Origin: Streptomyces caniscabiei
GTDB lineage: Bacteria > Actinomycetota > Actinomycetes > Streptomycetales > Streptomycetaceae
Reading direction: 5' to 3'
Length of the DNA: 64,000 nt
NCBI RefSeq assembly: GCF_014930365.1
Contig: NZ_JABXWI010000001.1
Span: 569,958 to 633,957 of the forward strand
Position numbers and translations under genes: made by a program. Of the stretch, positions 27,588 through 35,575 are shown piece by piece. The notes beneath the pieces are model-generated. The model worked only from the letters and a program-made list of their open reading frames with translations. It was not told where the DNA came from and searched no databases. Each line of letters begins with the position of its first letter. Position 1 is the first letter of the stretch.

Positions 27588-27795
27588 CTTAGGGCCCTTC
27601 TGATGGATCTCCGTGGAGGAAGGAGCGGCGTCGTGGGGGTCCCTCCCGCTCGAGCGGAGCCGAGAGTGGGGGAGCGTGCGCTCGGCGTGCGGTGTGAAGG
27701 GTCTTGTGGCGGAGCCACCTGGCCCTTCACACCGTGCGGCGAGCGGGCGTGCCGGACGTCGTGACGCCGCGGAGATCCATCAGAAGGGCCCTAAG
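27588..27795. mobile_element. MITE-like element with 26-bp perfect terminal inverted repeats
   Basis: The arms at 27588-27613 and 27770-27795 are exact reverse complements beginning CTTAGGGCCCTTCTGATGG. Inside are a 12-bp dyad (27690-27701 with 27723-27734) closing a GTGGC/GCCAC hairpin, and the palindrome CCGCTCGAGCGG (27646-27657). The 208-bp element has no coding capacity, as expected of a non-autonomous element moved by a transposase elsewhere. A clear target-site duplication is not visible. It ends 10 bp before the TlpA-like start codon. Confidence 0.75.
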
Positions 27796-27805
27796 CTGTA
27801 CGGCG

Positions 27806-28378
27806 ATGAAGACGAACCCCCGTGCGGCCCTGTGCGCGGTGGTGGCCGGGCTCGCGATGACGGGCTGTGCCACGCCGAAGCCGCTGCCCGCCGATGTGGA
27901 ACAGGCCGACGGGGGTGGGTTGTTCAAGAGCATCCCGGTCGGTGAGCGGCCCGTCGCGCCCGACCTCTCCGGCGGCACGGTCGACGGCGGATCCGTCCGG
28001 CTCTCCGACTACCGCGGTCAGGTCGTCGTCGTGAACGCCTGGGCCTCCACATGCGGTCCCTGTCGCGTCGAGTCGCCCGATCTGGAGCGTGCGCACCGGG
28101 AGTTGAAGGGGCGGGACGTCCAGGTGCTGGGCGTCAGCACCGACGCGTCGCGACCGAACGCGCTCGCCTTCGAGCGGGACCTCGGCCTGTCCTACCCGAG
28201 CCTGTACGACCCCGGCGGCAAGCAGTTCCTGAAGCTGCCGGACGGACTGGTGAACCCGCGGATCCTGCCCTTCACCCTCTTCGTCGACCGTGCGGGCCGG
28301 ATCGCCGGGGCCGTACAGAGCACGGTGACGGAGGAGGACGTGCGGAGCGTGGTCACGCCGATGCTGGAGGAGGAGTAG
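27806..28378 (+). CDS. TlpA/ResA-like thioredoxin-fold lipoprotein
   Basis: 190-residue lipoprotein with lipobox AMTGC (Cys about residue 21). The exported domain is an AhpC/TSA-TlpA thioredoxin fold with the redox site STCGPCR (Cys about 83 and 86) and a cis-Pro region NPRILPFTLFVDRAGRI. Such proteins reduce disulfides in extracytoplasmic proteins, for example in cytochrome c maturation, but no ccs genes are nearby. The leader immediately before the ATG is the arm of the MITE-like element, whose AGAAGGG is the only visible ribosome binding site and lies rather far (17 nt) from the start. Confidence 0.87.
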   Translation: MKTNPRAALCAVVAGLAMTGCATPKPLPADVEQADGGGLFKSIPVGERPVAPDLSGGTVDGGSVRLSDYRGQVVVVNAWASTCGPCRVESPDLERAHRELKGRDVQVLGVSTDASRPNALAFERDLGLSYPSLYDPGGKQFLKLPDGLVNPRILPFTLFVDRAGRIAGAVQSTVTEEDVRSVVTPMLEEE

Positions 28379-29333
28379 CGGAGGCGGCGAGGGCTGCGGC
28401 GAGCGCTGCGGTGCGGGCGGCGGACCGCGCTCGGGCCTCGTCCGAGGAGCCGTCGTCTTCGCCGGAGCCGGCGGACCGCTCGCCGGACGGCGCCTTCGTG
28501 CCGGGGGCCTTTGTCGCTTTCTTCGGCTTCTTCGGCTTCTTCGGCTTCTTCTTCTCTTCCTTCTTCTCCTTCTCTTCCTTCAGGAGGGTCTGGAGGCGCT
28601 TGATGCCGGCCTTCGCCGCCTCGGTGGTGGCGCTGTCGTCGATGCCGTAGAGGCCGCCGTGGGTGAGGAGGGCGGCGGTGTCGCCGACGCGCACCGTGGC
28701 GAGGTCGAGGGTGAGGGCGCTCTCGTCGCTCTCCGGGTCACCGCTGACGGTCAGCCGCAGGCCCTGGCGGGCGTCACCGAGATTGCCGGGCAGTTCGACG
28801 GGAGCGACCTCGGCGCCGTACTCCCGCCCCTGAACCCCCGTGATGGTGAACTCCTCGCACTCACCCACGAGTTGGCCGAGGCGACGGAGGCGGGCGTCGA
28901 CGTCGGCCTTGTCGTACGCGCCGACCTGGTAGCGCAGCTGGGCGCCGTACTCGTAGTCGTCGAAGCCGGTGACGGCCGTGCCGCCCCTGGGCTCGCCGAG
29001 GACGTCCTCGGCATAGATCCCGTCGAGGAGCGGCTGGCACTCGGGGCGGTCGGTGCGGCCCTTGAGCAGGCCGTCGCGCCAGGTCGCCGCGCCCTGGGTG
29101 CCGGACCAGGCGTCGCCGAGGTCGTCCTGGCGGAGCAGGGCGCTCCGGGCGCGGGCGTCGGTGAGTGCGGAGGCGGCCGGGGCGGTGGGCGAGGCGGAGG
29201 CCGTCGTCTCGTCGACGGAGGCGGCCTCGGGGAAGCCGCGGGGGTGCCCGGGGTCGTCCACGACACAGCCCGCCGCCCCCGCGAGCATCCCTAGGGCCAG
29301 GACCCGGGCGAGAACACGGTACGGACGACGCAT
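28353..29333 (-). CDS. Lipoprotein with lysine-rich C-terminal tail
   Basis: 326 residues from ATG 29333, 7 nt after GGGAGG. The lipobox GAAGC puts the lipidated Cys near residue 22. The folded part (about 60-245) contains LTDARARSALLRQDDLGDAWSG and two Cys (RPECQPLLDG, GECEEFTI), resembling the extracytoplasmic PknH-sensor-like lipoproteins of actinomycetes; this is tentative. The tail has blocks of KPKK repeats encoded by CTTCTTCGG repeats on the plus strand, then an Ala-rich end. It overlaps the convergent TlpA gene by 26 nt. The cationic tail could bind teichoic acid or DNA. Confidence 0.72.
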   Translation of the reverse strand: MRRPYRVLARVLALGMLAGAAGCVVDDPGHPRGFPEAASVDETTASASPTAPAASALTDARARSALLRQDDLGDAWSGTQGAATWRDGLLKGRTDRPECQPLLDGIYAEDVLGEPRGGTAVTGFDDYEYGAQLRYQVGAYDKADVDARLRRLGQLVGECEEFTITGVQGREYGAEVAPVELPGNLGDARQGLRLTVSGDPESDESALTLDLATVRVGDTAALLTHGGLYGIDDSATTEAAKAGIKRLQTLLKEEKEKKEEKKKPKKPKKPKKATKAPGTKAPSGERSAGSGEDDGSSDEARARSAARTAALAAALAASATPPPASA

Positions 29334-29467
29334 GGCGGAGCCTCCCGAGAGCACGACGTTGCCGTTCCCACGCCAACACCGCTCGTGCCCGCCCACCAGC
29401 GCACGGGGGCGTACGGGTGAGGTGGTCCCCCGGACAGCGCAGGGTTCCTGGTGAGGTGGCCGGTCGG

Positions 29468-30418
29468 TCAGCCGGGGGGAGTCTGGGAGGGAGCGGGGGT
29501 GGGGACCACCGTGGGCGGGGTGGGGGAGGTGCCCCGGATCTCCACGATCGCGCCCGTGGGCAGGCGGCCGTACAACCAGCGGGCGTCCGTGGTGCGCAGG
29601 CCGATCCAGCCGGAGGTCATGTCGGAGGTGCCGGGGGCCCTCTCGTAGAGCTCGTAGAGGGGGAGGGCGGCGATCCAGACCTCGCTGTCGCCCGGGGGCC
29701 GCGTCGGAACTGCGCTGAACCGCTCACCGGGGCCGGTCCCGTCCGTGGGCCCGTCCGTGGTCCCGTCGGTCGGGCCGGTCCCGTCGGACCCGCCCGTGGT
29801 CCCGTCGGTCGGCTCGGTCCGGTCGGGCTCGGCGCTCGGGTCGGCCGGGTCGAAGGCGTCGGCTCCGGCGTTCGTGCCGGTCCCGGCGGTACCGGCGGTC
29901 GCCTCGGTCCAGGCCGACCCGCCCGTGGCGGCCGTGGCGCCAGTGGCGTCCGTGCCGACCGGGGTCAGTTCCAGGACCCACGTCAGCTGCCCGTCGTACT
30001 CGTCGCCGAAGCCGACCGTCGCCCCGGGCACGAGTTTGACGTCGGCCTTGGCGGTGACGGTCATCAGGCCGGTCGGGGTCGGTGTCTCCGCCGTGCCCGC
30101 CGAGATGGGCAGCTCACGGCCGGCGACGGTGAGGACGCGGCGGGAGAGGTCGACCGTGGCGTCGGGAGACTCAGCCGTCGCGCTGGGCGGGGCGCTCGCG
30201 GCCAGGGCCGAGTCCCGCTCGGTGCCGTGCGAGACGGTGTTCAGGGTGAGGACGGCGGCCAGGCCCGCCGCCGCGCAGCCCCCCGCGACCGCCGCGGTCG
30301 TACGGCGCCGACGGCGACGGCGTCCGGCGGTGGCGCGGACCTCGGCGCCGGACCCGGGCGGCAGGGACTCGGCGGACTCGGCCAACTCGCGTAGCCGGAG
30401 GGTGAGTTCATCGGACAC
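29468..30418 (-). CDS. Membrane protein with degenerate L,D-transpeptidase-like ectodomain, sigma-factor partner
   Basis: 316 residues from GTG 30418, whose start overlaps the end of the sigma gene by 11 nt. A short cytosolic part (DELTLRLRELAESAESL and a poly-Arg run) precedes one transmembrane helix (about 55-75), placing the rest outside. The ectodomain has YkuD-like features: LSRRVLTVAGRELPISAG, TPTGLMTV and a terminal DARWLYGRLPTGAIVEI. Where active enzymes have SHGCIRM it reads TSGWIGLR, lacking the catalytic His and Cys. A Thr/Asp/Gly-rich repeat interrupts the fold. The position suggests an anti-sigma-like sensor; no zinc anti-sigma motif is present. Confidence 0.72.
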   Translation of the reverse strand: MSDELTLRLRELAESAESLPPGSGAEVRATAGRRRRRRRTTAAVAGGCAAAGLAAVLTLNTVSHGTERDSALAASAPPSATAESPDATVDLSRRVLTVAGRELPISAGTAETPTPTGLMTVTAKADVKLVPGATVGFGDEYDGQLTWVLELTPVGTDATGATAATGGSAWTEATAGTAGTGTNAGADAFDPADPSAEPDRTEPTDGTTGGSDGTGPTDGTTDGPTDGTGPGERFSAVPTRPPGDSEVWIAALPLYELYERAPGTSDMTSGWIGLRTTDARWLYGRLPTGAIVEIRGTSPTPPTVVPTPAPSQTPPG

Positions 30419-30911
30419 GGCCGTCCTCCTTCGCACCCTTGCCGGGGGCCAGTTCGCGCGCCAGCGCCGCCCGGCCACGGGACAGCCGGGCCTTGACCGT
30501 GCCCACGGGGGCACCGGTCTCGGAGGCTACCTCCTCGACACTCAAGTCGCACAGATGGTGCAGAACCACTGCCATCCGCTGGGCCTCCGGGATCCTGCGC
30601 AACGCCTGCACCAGCACCGCCCGTTCGGGATCGGGTCCCGGCGCGTGTTCCGGCGGCGGATCACGGCGCACCAGCTCCAGCCAGCGGCGCGCCCGGCGCC
30701 ACCGGCTCACCGCGAGCCGCATCGCCACGGTCCGGATCCACGCCTCGGGCGCTCCCTCGGCGAGGAAGTCCCGGCGCCGGTCCCAGGCGCGTACGAAGGC
30801 CTCCTGCACCACGTCCTGCGCCTCGCCGTGGTCCCCGGTGAAGGCGTAGAGCTGGCCGGTCAGACGGGGGAACGCGGTGGCGTAGAACGCGTCGAACTCT
30901 TCCTCGGTCAT
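30408..30911 (-). CDS. ECF RNA polymerase sigma factor
   Basis: 167 residues from ATG 30911. Region 2 (EEEFDAFYATAFPRLTGQLYAFTGDHGEAQDVVQEAFVRAWDRRRDF) recognises -10 and region 4 (RRIPEAQRMAVVLHHLCDLSVEEVASETGAPVGTVKARLSRGRAALAREL) recognises -35 elements; both are intact. The gene overlaps the downstream membrane-protein gene, indicating co-transcription and probably partner regulation. The divergent 126-bp upstream region is shared with a lipoprotein gene that may belong to its regulon. SigE-like family placement is approximate. Confidence 0.88.
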   Translation of the reverse strand: MTEEEFDAFYATAFPRLTGQLYAFTGDHGEAQDVVQEAFVRAWDRRRDFLAEGAPEAWIRTVAMRLAVSRWRRARRWLELVRRDPPPEHAPGPDPERAVLVQALRRIPEAQRMAVVLHHLCDLSVEEVASETGAPVGTVKARLSRGRAALARELAPGKGAKEDGRVR

Positions 30912-31037
30912 GCCCCCCGCCGTTGTCCGAAGTCCCGTGCATCGCCATGCAACCCGGTGGCCCCCGCCGTGCGTACATGTCACGACCGTACGCCGCAGCA
31001 CATCGAAACACATCGCCGAAAGCGACTGGGGGACACC

Positions 31038-31685
31038 ATGACCACGGGGAGCGGGACCACGGGGAGTCGGGCCGACGGGAGCGGGGCCGGGGGAAGCCGG
31101 GGCGGTCGGTCGGGGGCGCGGCCGCGTAGGCGGCCGGGGCGCGTGATCGCCGCGACGGCCGCGTGCGTGGTCGCGTTCGCGCTCGCGGGCTGTGCGGGGA
31201 GCGGGGAGGGAGTGCGGGTCGAGGGCCCGAGCGAGATACCGAGAGCCCAGGCCCGGGCGGACGCGCAGGGGACCGAGGAGGGGACCGAGGAGGGGGTCGA
31301 GGAGGGGGGCACCGGCGGGGACGGGACCGGGACCAGCGCGAAGAACGTGAACGCCGGGGACCGCACCACGCCGCTGCCGGCCTTCGACGGCGTGCGGGTC
31401 GGCATCGCCGAGGGACAGACCGTCGGCGTCGGCATGCCGATCTCCGTCACCTTCGCCCGCCCGGTCCCGAAGGCCGAACGCGAGGCCGTCGAGAGGCAGT
31501 TGAAGGTCACCATGGACGACGGCACCGACGGCACCGAGGGCGGCTGGGGCTGGGTCGAGGACCGGGCCCTCGCCGACGGGCAGCGCGTCGACTTCCGCCC
31601 GCGCACCTCCTGGCGGCCCGGCACGAAGATCACCGTCGAGGTAGGCGCGGACCTCGTCCGGCACGTCACCGTCGGCCCTCGCTGA
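31038..31685 (+). CDS. Lipoprotein with only the Ig-like domain of L,D-transpeptidases
   Basis: 215 residues from ATG 31038 after GGGGGAC. A long basic n-region leads to a signal with lipobox ALAGC (Cys about residue 54). After an acidic Gly/Glu linker the last 90 residues match the bacterial Ig-like domain that precedes YkuD in mycobacterial-type Ldt proteins: VGIAEGQTVGVGMPISVTFARPVPK, WGWVEDRALADGQRVDFRP and WRPGTKITVEV. The protein ends there, with no catalytic YkuD domain. It is divergent from the sigma operon encoding a catalytically degenerate YkuD-like ectodomain, so a functional link is plausible. Confidence 0.78.
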   Translation: MTTGSGTTGSRADGSGAGGSRGGRSGARPRRRPGRVIAATAACVVAFALAGCAGSGEGVRVEGPSEIPRAQARADAQGTEEGTEEGVEEGGTGGDGTGTSAKNVNAGDRTTPLPAFDGVRVGIAEGQTVGVGMPISVTFARPVPKAEREAVERQLKVTMDDGTDGTEGGWGWVEDRALADGQRVDFRPRTSWRPGTKITVEVGADLVRHVTVGPR

Positions 31686-31803
31686 GCCTGAGAAGCCGGA
31701 GAAAAAGTTCTCCGCCGGTGTCATCCGTCCCGTACGCCTCACGGGTTTCAGGAGTGTCAGACCAAGCACCTGGACCAACACATCTTTTGGGGGTCGTCCG
31801 TAC

Positions 31804-32400
31804 ATGACCACGGCACGGATGCACACACTCGTCGCCGTCGCAGCGCTGACCACGCTGCTGGCGGGGGCGTCGACGACGTCGTACGCCGCCTCGCGGGGGG
31901 AGGCGGCGCACGGCGCCGGCACCACGGTGGCGGCGGAGGCCACGGCGGCCGCGACGGCCGCCAGGAAGGCGCCGACTCCGCGCATCGTCCAGCCCGGTGA
32001 ACACGTCGTCGCCGCGCCGGGCTTCGAGTTCTGGCTGACGGAGGAGGGCAAGCACTGGATGGAGCCGGACCTGCCCGACTTCGAGCAGTTCCGCAGCGTC
32101 GTCGACGGCAACATCGACCGGAGCCGCCCCGGAGTCTCGCTCCAGGCGTCCGCCTTCGAGGGCCGCTACTACCTCTCCGGTGTCTACTACGGAGGCAAGG
32201 GGACCGCCTCCCGTGTGGCGGTCCGGACGAGCACCGGCACGGTCCACGGCAAGCTGCTCGAACTGCCCGGCAAGCCGGGCTGGGGTGTCTGGTACGCCGT
32301 CGCCGACCTGCCCGCGGTGGACGACGGACAGGAGTTCCTGCGCGGGGTGACCGTCCGCGACACCAAGGGCGGCGTGTACTCGCAGCTGCGTCTGCGCTGA
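31804..32400 (+). CDS. Secreted protein, free paralogue of the membrane protein at 33132-33989
   Basis: 198 residues from ATG 31804. The signal peptide ends about residue 28 (TTSYAAS). After an Ala/Thr linker comes a domain of about 140 residues with FWLTEEGKHW, SVVDGNIDRSRPGVSLQ, YYLSGVYYGGKG and GVWYAVADLP. The same landmarks, in the same order, form the extracytoplasmic part of the membrane protein two genes downstream. No enzymatic motif is visible. The two copies flank an ECF sigma gene on the same strand, so this may be a soluble competitor or ligand-binding form of the sensor domain. Confidence 0.75.
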   Translation: MTTARMHTLVAVAALTTLLAGASTTSYAASRGEAAHGAGTTVAAEATAAATAARKAPTPRIVQPGEHVVAAPGFEFWLTEEGKHWMEPDLPDFEQFRSVVDGNIDRSRPGVSLQASAFEGRYYLSGVYYGGKGTASRVAVRTSTGTVHGKLLELPGKPGWGVWYAVADLPAVDDGQEFLRGVTVRDTKGGVYSQLRLR

Positions 32401-32532
32401 GCCCACGGCGGTGCGGGGGCGGGGGGGGTGACCGCCCCGCTCCCGCACCCGCCGAACTCCCCCACCTCCCGGACCTGTTGCCGTACCTGTTCCCGTTCCC
32501 GTTCCTGTTCCCGACCCCGAGGACCGTCGCCC

Positions 32533-33135
32533 GTGCCGCAGGAGAAACCCGGAGCACCGGAGGCCGGCGACTTCGCCGCGTACGCCACCGCCGCCTGGCC
32601 CCGTCTGGTGCGCACCGCGCACATGCTGACCGGCGACTTCCACGAGGCCGAGGACCTCGTGCAGACCACCCTGGCGAAGGTGTACGCCCGCTGGCGGCGC
32701 ATACCGCGCGACGACGTCGACTTCTACGTACGGCGCTCGCTGGTGAACAACAACATCAGCCGCGTACGGAAGAGACGCGTGGCGCACCTGCTGACCCCGT
32801 TCCTGCCCGAGCGTGTGCACGAGCGGCAGGCCGGGCACGCCGAGTCGATCGCCCAACGGGCGGCTGTCACCCAGGCGTTGGCCGCGCTGTCGGCCCGGCA
32901 GCGGTCCGTGCTGGTGCTCCGCTTCTGGGAGGACCTCAGCGAGAGCGAGATCGCCCAGCTGCTGGGCTGCTCGCTCGGCACGGTCAAGACCCATGTGCGC
33001 CGGGGGCTCCAAGCCCTGCGCGCCCACCCCGAGTTCACCGGCGCGGCCTACGCGGACCGCCGCGGCCACGGCTCCGCCCCCTCCCTCCCGTTCGTCCCGG
33101 CGCCACCCTCACCCGTCCCCGGAGCCCGCCCATGA
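32533..33135 (+). CDS. SigE-family ECF sigma factor
   Basis: 200 residues from GTG 32533; GAGGA lies 10 nt upstream, and earlier in-frame starts fall in a repetitive Pro/Ser/Arg-coding tract. Region 2 is FAAYATAAWPRLVRTAHMLTGDFHEAEDLVQTTLAKVYARW and region 4 is LAALSARQRSVLVLRFWEDLSESEIAQLLGCSLGTVKTHVRRGLQAL. This pattern matches the actinobacterial SigE-family (SACE_1667-like) ECF proteins, distinct in sequence from the other sigma factor 2 kb away. The stop overlaps the next ATG (ATGA), indicating translational coupling to its membrane partner. Confidence 0.88.
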   Translation: MPQEKPGAPEAGDFAAYATAAWPRLVRTAHMLTGDFHEAEDLVQTTLAKVYARWRRIPRDDVDFYVRRSLVNNNISRVRKRRVAHLLTPFLPERVHERQAGHAESIAQRAAVTQALAALSARQRSVLVLRFWEDLSESEIAQLLGCSLGTVKTHVRRGLQALRAHPEFTGAAYADRRGHGSAPSLPFVPAPPSPVPGARP

Positions 33136-33989
33136 ACCACCCGACCTCCGGGACCGGCCCGGACACGACCGCGACAGCGACAGCAGGAACAGAGGCAGAA
33201 GTGGCTGTCGTCGACACAGGCGGCATGGGCGACACAGACGACACCAGCGACAGCGGCGACACCGGGCGGCGGTTGCGCGCGGCGTTCGCGGAGGCCGCGT
33301 ACGGGCTCACGCCTCCGCCCGTGCCGCTGGAGGCCATCGAGCGGGAGGGCCGCAGCCGTCGGCGACGGCGCCGGGCCGCCGCGCTGAGCACGGGCTGCGG
33401 GCTGCTGCTGCTCCCGCTGGTCGTGGTGCTGGCCCTCCGCCCCGACGGCTCCTCGGCCACGGTGCGGCCCATGGCCCCGCCCGGCCCGAAGCCGAGCGCG
33501 TCCGCCTCGCCGCCGGCCTCGCGTCTGTCCACCCCCCTGGCCGGGCAGGCGCGGGTCGTCGAGCCGGGCGAGAAGGTGCGCATCGGCGACGGCACCCGGC
33601 TCTGGCTGACCGAGGAGGGCAAGTACGGGGACACGCCCGGCGTCTCCGAGGTGCCGGAGTTCAGCAGTGTCGTCGACGGCAACATCGACCGGAGCCGCCC
33701 CGGTGTCTCGGTGCAGGAGACTCCGCGGGGCCCCGAGAAGGTCTTCCTCACCGGCGTGTACTACGGCGGTTCGACGGAGGCGGCCGGCGTACGGATCGAG
33801 CTGTACGACGGCAGGACCTTCGACGGCACGGTCGTCCGGCTGGCCGGCAACAAGGAGTGGGGCGGCTGGTACCTGCTCGCGACCGTCGGGGAGGGCGTCT
33901 CGAACCCCGAACACATGCGGGGCATCACCCGCAAGGTCACGGTGTACGACAGGGACGGCGGCGTGGTCGCCTCGCAGGACCTCGGCTGA
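33132..33989 (+). CDS. Membrane partner of the ECF sigma factor with sensor ectodomain
   Basis: 285 residues, coupled by ATGA to the sigma gene. The N-terminal cytosolic segment is rich in Thr/Asp/Gly and includes a helix with RRLRAAFAEAAYGLTPPPVPLEAIERE (about 45-75), likely sigma contact. A basic stop-transfer (RSRRRRRRAA) and one transmembrane helix (about 90-112) follow. The ectodomain (about 135-285) shares LWLTEEGKYG, SVVDGNIDRSRPGVSVQ and FLTGVYYGGS with the secreted protein at 31804-32400. Position and topology fit an anti-sigma factor, though no zinc-binding anti-sigma motif is present. Confidence 0.78.
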   Translation: MNHPTSGTGPDTTATATAGTEAEVAVVDTGGMGDTDDTSDSGDTGRRLRAAFAEAAYGLTPPPVPLEAIEREGRSRRRRRRAAALSTGCGLLLLPLVVVLALRPDGSSATVRPMAPPGPKPSASASPPASRLSTPLAGQARVVEPGEKVRIGDGTRLWLTEEGKYGDTPGVSEVPEFSSVVDGNIDRSRPGVSVQETPRGPEKVFLTGVYYGGSTEAAGVRIELYDGRTFDGTVVRLAGNKEWGGWYLLATVGEGVSNPEHMRGITRKVTVYDRDGGVVASQDLG

Positions 33990-34030
33990 GCCCCACGAGG
34001 AGAGTCACCGCTTCTCATACAGGACCCGGG

Positions 34031-35383
34031 TCAGAGCGGCGGCTGTGCGGGGGCCGGGCCGAGGGTCGTGGTGCCGGGGGCCGTACGGTGACCGAGGCCC
34101 GTGCGGTAGGCGTCGAGCGCGGCCTCCACACGGCCGCCGCGGCGGTACAGGTCGCCCAGCAGCCGGCACAGGTCGGCCAGGTCACCGGCGGCACCGGCCC
34201 GCTCCAGCAGGCTCAGCGCCCGTACGTAGTGCTCCTCGGCGGCATCGGCGTCGCGCGCGTCCTCGGCGATGATGCCGAGGAGGCGGTGCGCGGCGGCGGA
34301 GTGCAGGGCGCCGCGTTCGGAGCTGAGGTCGCTGAGGACCTCGCGGAGCAGCTCGGCGGCCTCCTCGGACTTGCCCCGGCGGTGCAGGACGTCGGCGAGT
34401 TCCACGGCGACCTGGCTGGTGTAGAGCGCGGCACGCTTGGCGGAGAGCATGCGGCGGGCCTCGCGCAGTTCCTCCTCGGCGCGGGCGTAGTCGCCGTTCT
34501 GGGCGTGGAGGTAGCCGCGCATCCAGTGGCAGTTGGCCAGCTCGGTGCGGATCTGGAGCTGCCGGTACAGCTCGGAGGCCTTGGCGAGGGAGGCGTCGGC
34601 CTCGGCGATCCGTCCCTCGGCGATCATCGTCCGGGCGACCGAGCGGTGCATACGGGCGACGAGGGCCGGGTCACCGGACCGCGGGGCGAGCGCGAGGGCC
34701 AGCTCGGCGGCCTGGGCGGCGCGGGCGTGGGCGCCCATGTCCATGTAGGGGGCGATGACGCCGGTGTAGAGGAGGAGCAGGGCGTCGGGGTCGTGCAGGC
34801 CGTTGCGGTTCAGCTCGTCGAGTGTGGACTCGTAGAGGTAGCAGGAGTAGCGGAGTTCACCGGCGAGGTAGTGGGCGGTCGCGCGGCCGCGCAGGGCGGG
34901 GACGCGGGCCGGGAGGGGGGCGTCGCCGAGGCGCTGTTCGACCTGCTCGAACCGCAGCTGGGCGGTCTCCAGGTCACCGGTCTCCAGGGCGCATTCACCG
35001 AGTCCGAGCAGGGCGTCGGCCTCTTCGGCGACCAGGCCGTACTCCTCCGCCTCGGCGAGGACGGCCGTGAACCCCTCGGCTGCGGCCTCGCCGGCCCCGC
35101 TGGCGAGCGTGCGCTGGGCGCCGGTCAGACGGAGCCGCAGCTCGGTGGCGAAGCCCGCGGGGCGTCCGGTGGCGAGTTCCTCGTATCCGACGCCGAGCCG
35201 TTCGGCGATATGCCGCAGCGCGGGTTCCGAGGCCCGCACCCGGCCGGCCTCCAGGGTCGAGATATATGCCGGGGTGTACGCCGGTTCCGCCAACTGCCGC
35301 TGTGTGAGGCCCCGTTCCGTCCGCAGTTGCTGCACTCTGCGCCCGATGACGTCGGGGTCGTCACGCTCGGCCATACCTGCCAT
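34031..35383 (-). CDS. XRE-family HTH regulator with C-terminal TPR array (RRNPP-like)
   Basis: 450 residues if started at ATG 35383 (ATG 35374 is also possible; neither has a good ribosome binding site, so a near-leaderless mRNA is likely). Residues about 13-65 form a Cro/CI-type HTH (RRVQQLRTERGLTQRQLAEPAYTPAYISTLEAGRV). The remaining roughly 360 residues are about eight TPR hairpins, such as LLGLGECALETGDLETAQLRFEQVE and LADVLHRRGKSEEAAELLREVL. HTH-plus-TPR architecture and length match peptide-sensing RRNPP regulators. A 32-codon signal-peptide-like ORF is divergent, and matching operator clusters overlap both predicted promoters, so peptide-controlled autoregulation is likely. Other TPR-XRE proteins do not bind peptides; the role is inferred. 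Confidence 0.85.
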   Translation of the reverse strand: MAGMAERDDPDVIGRRVQQLRTERGLTQRQLAEPAYTPAYISTLEAGRVRASEPALRHIAERLGVGYEELATGRPAGFATELRLRLTGAQRTLASGAGEAAAEGFTAVLAEAEEYGLVAEEADALLGLGECALETGDLETAQLRFEQVEQRLGDAPLPARVPALRGRATAHYLAGELRYSCYLYESTLDELNRNGLHDPDALLLLYTGVIAPYMDMGAHARAAQAAELALALAPRSGDPALVARMHRSVARTMIAEGRIAEADASLAKASELYRQLQIRTELANCHWMRGYLHAQNGDYARAEEELREARRMLSAKRAALYTSQVAVELADVLHRRGKSEEAAELLREVLSDLSSERGALHSAAAHRLLGIIAEDARDADAAEEHYVRALSLLERAGAAGDLADLCRLLGDLYRRGGRVEAALDAYRTGLGHRTAPGTTTLGPAPAQPPL

Positions 35384-35386
35384 GAC

Positions 35387-35412
35387 GTAAGCATGCCAGT
35401 AAGCCCGCTTAC
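35387..35412. promoter_or_regulatory. Operator cluster A at the regulator promoter
   Basis: GTAAGC occurs at 35387-35392 and 35399-35404, 12 bp apart. The second copy forms a perfect dyad with GCTTAC (35407-35412) across a 2-bp gap. On the complement TTGAAA (35426-35421), 17 bp and CTTACT (35403-35398) make a candidate promoter whose -10 lies within the dyad. Confidence 0.65.
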
Positions 35413-35445
35413 ACCGGCCGTTTCAACCAACTCCCATACAGCCTC

Positions 35446-35474
35446 TTGCCGTTGCCAGGCCAAAGCCTTACGTT
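35446..35474 (+). promoter_or_regulatory. Candidate promoter of the small peptide gene
   Basis: TTGCCG (35446-35451) and TACGTT (35469-35474) are 17 bp apart. The -10 overlaps the first half-site of operator cluster B. Confidence 0.4.
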
Positions 35475-35499
35475 AAGCGACACGTTAAGCACGCTTAAC
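35472..35499. promoter_or_regulatory. Operator cluster B at the peptide promoter
   Basis: GTTAAGC occurs at 35472-35478 and 35484-35490, 12 bp apart. The second copy forms a perfect dyad with GCTTAAC (35493-35499) across 2 bp. The geometry duplicates cluster A exactly, which strongly suggests one protein binds both. Confidence 0.65.
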
Positions 35500-35575
35500 T
35501 CACCGAGTCAGCCACCCGGTCACCGTCGTAGCCACCGTCGCAACGCCGTCGCCGTCGCCGCCGCTGGGAGGCCCC

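Noticed and set aside
27588..27795. Possibility that the inverted repeats are a terminator or CRISPR-like unit
   Set aside because: The arms are 156 bp apart with an organised interior and no repeated spacer pattern; a MITE-like element explains it better.
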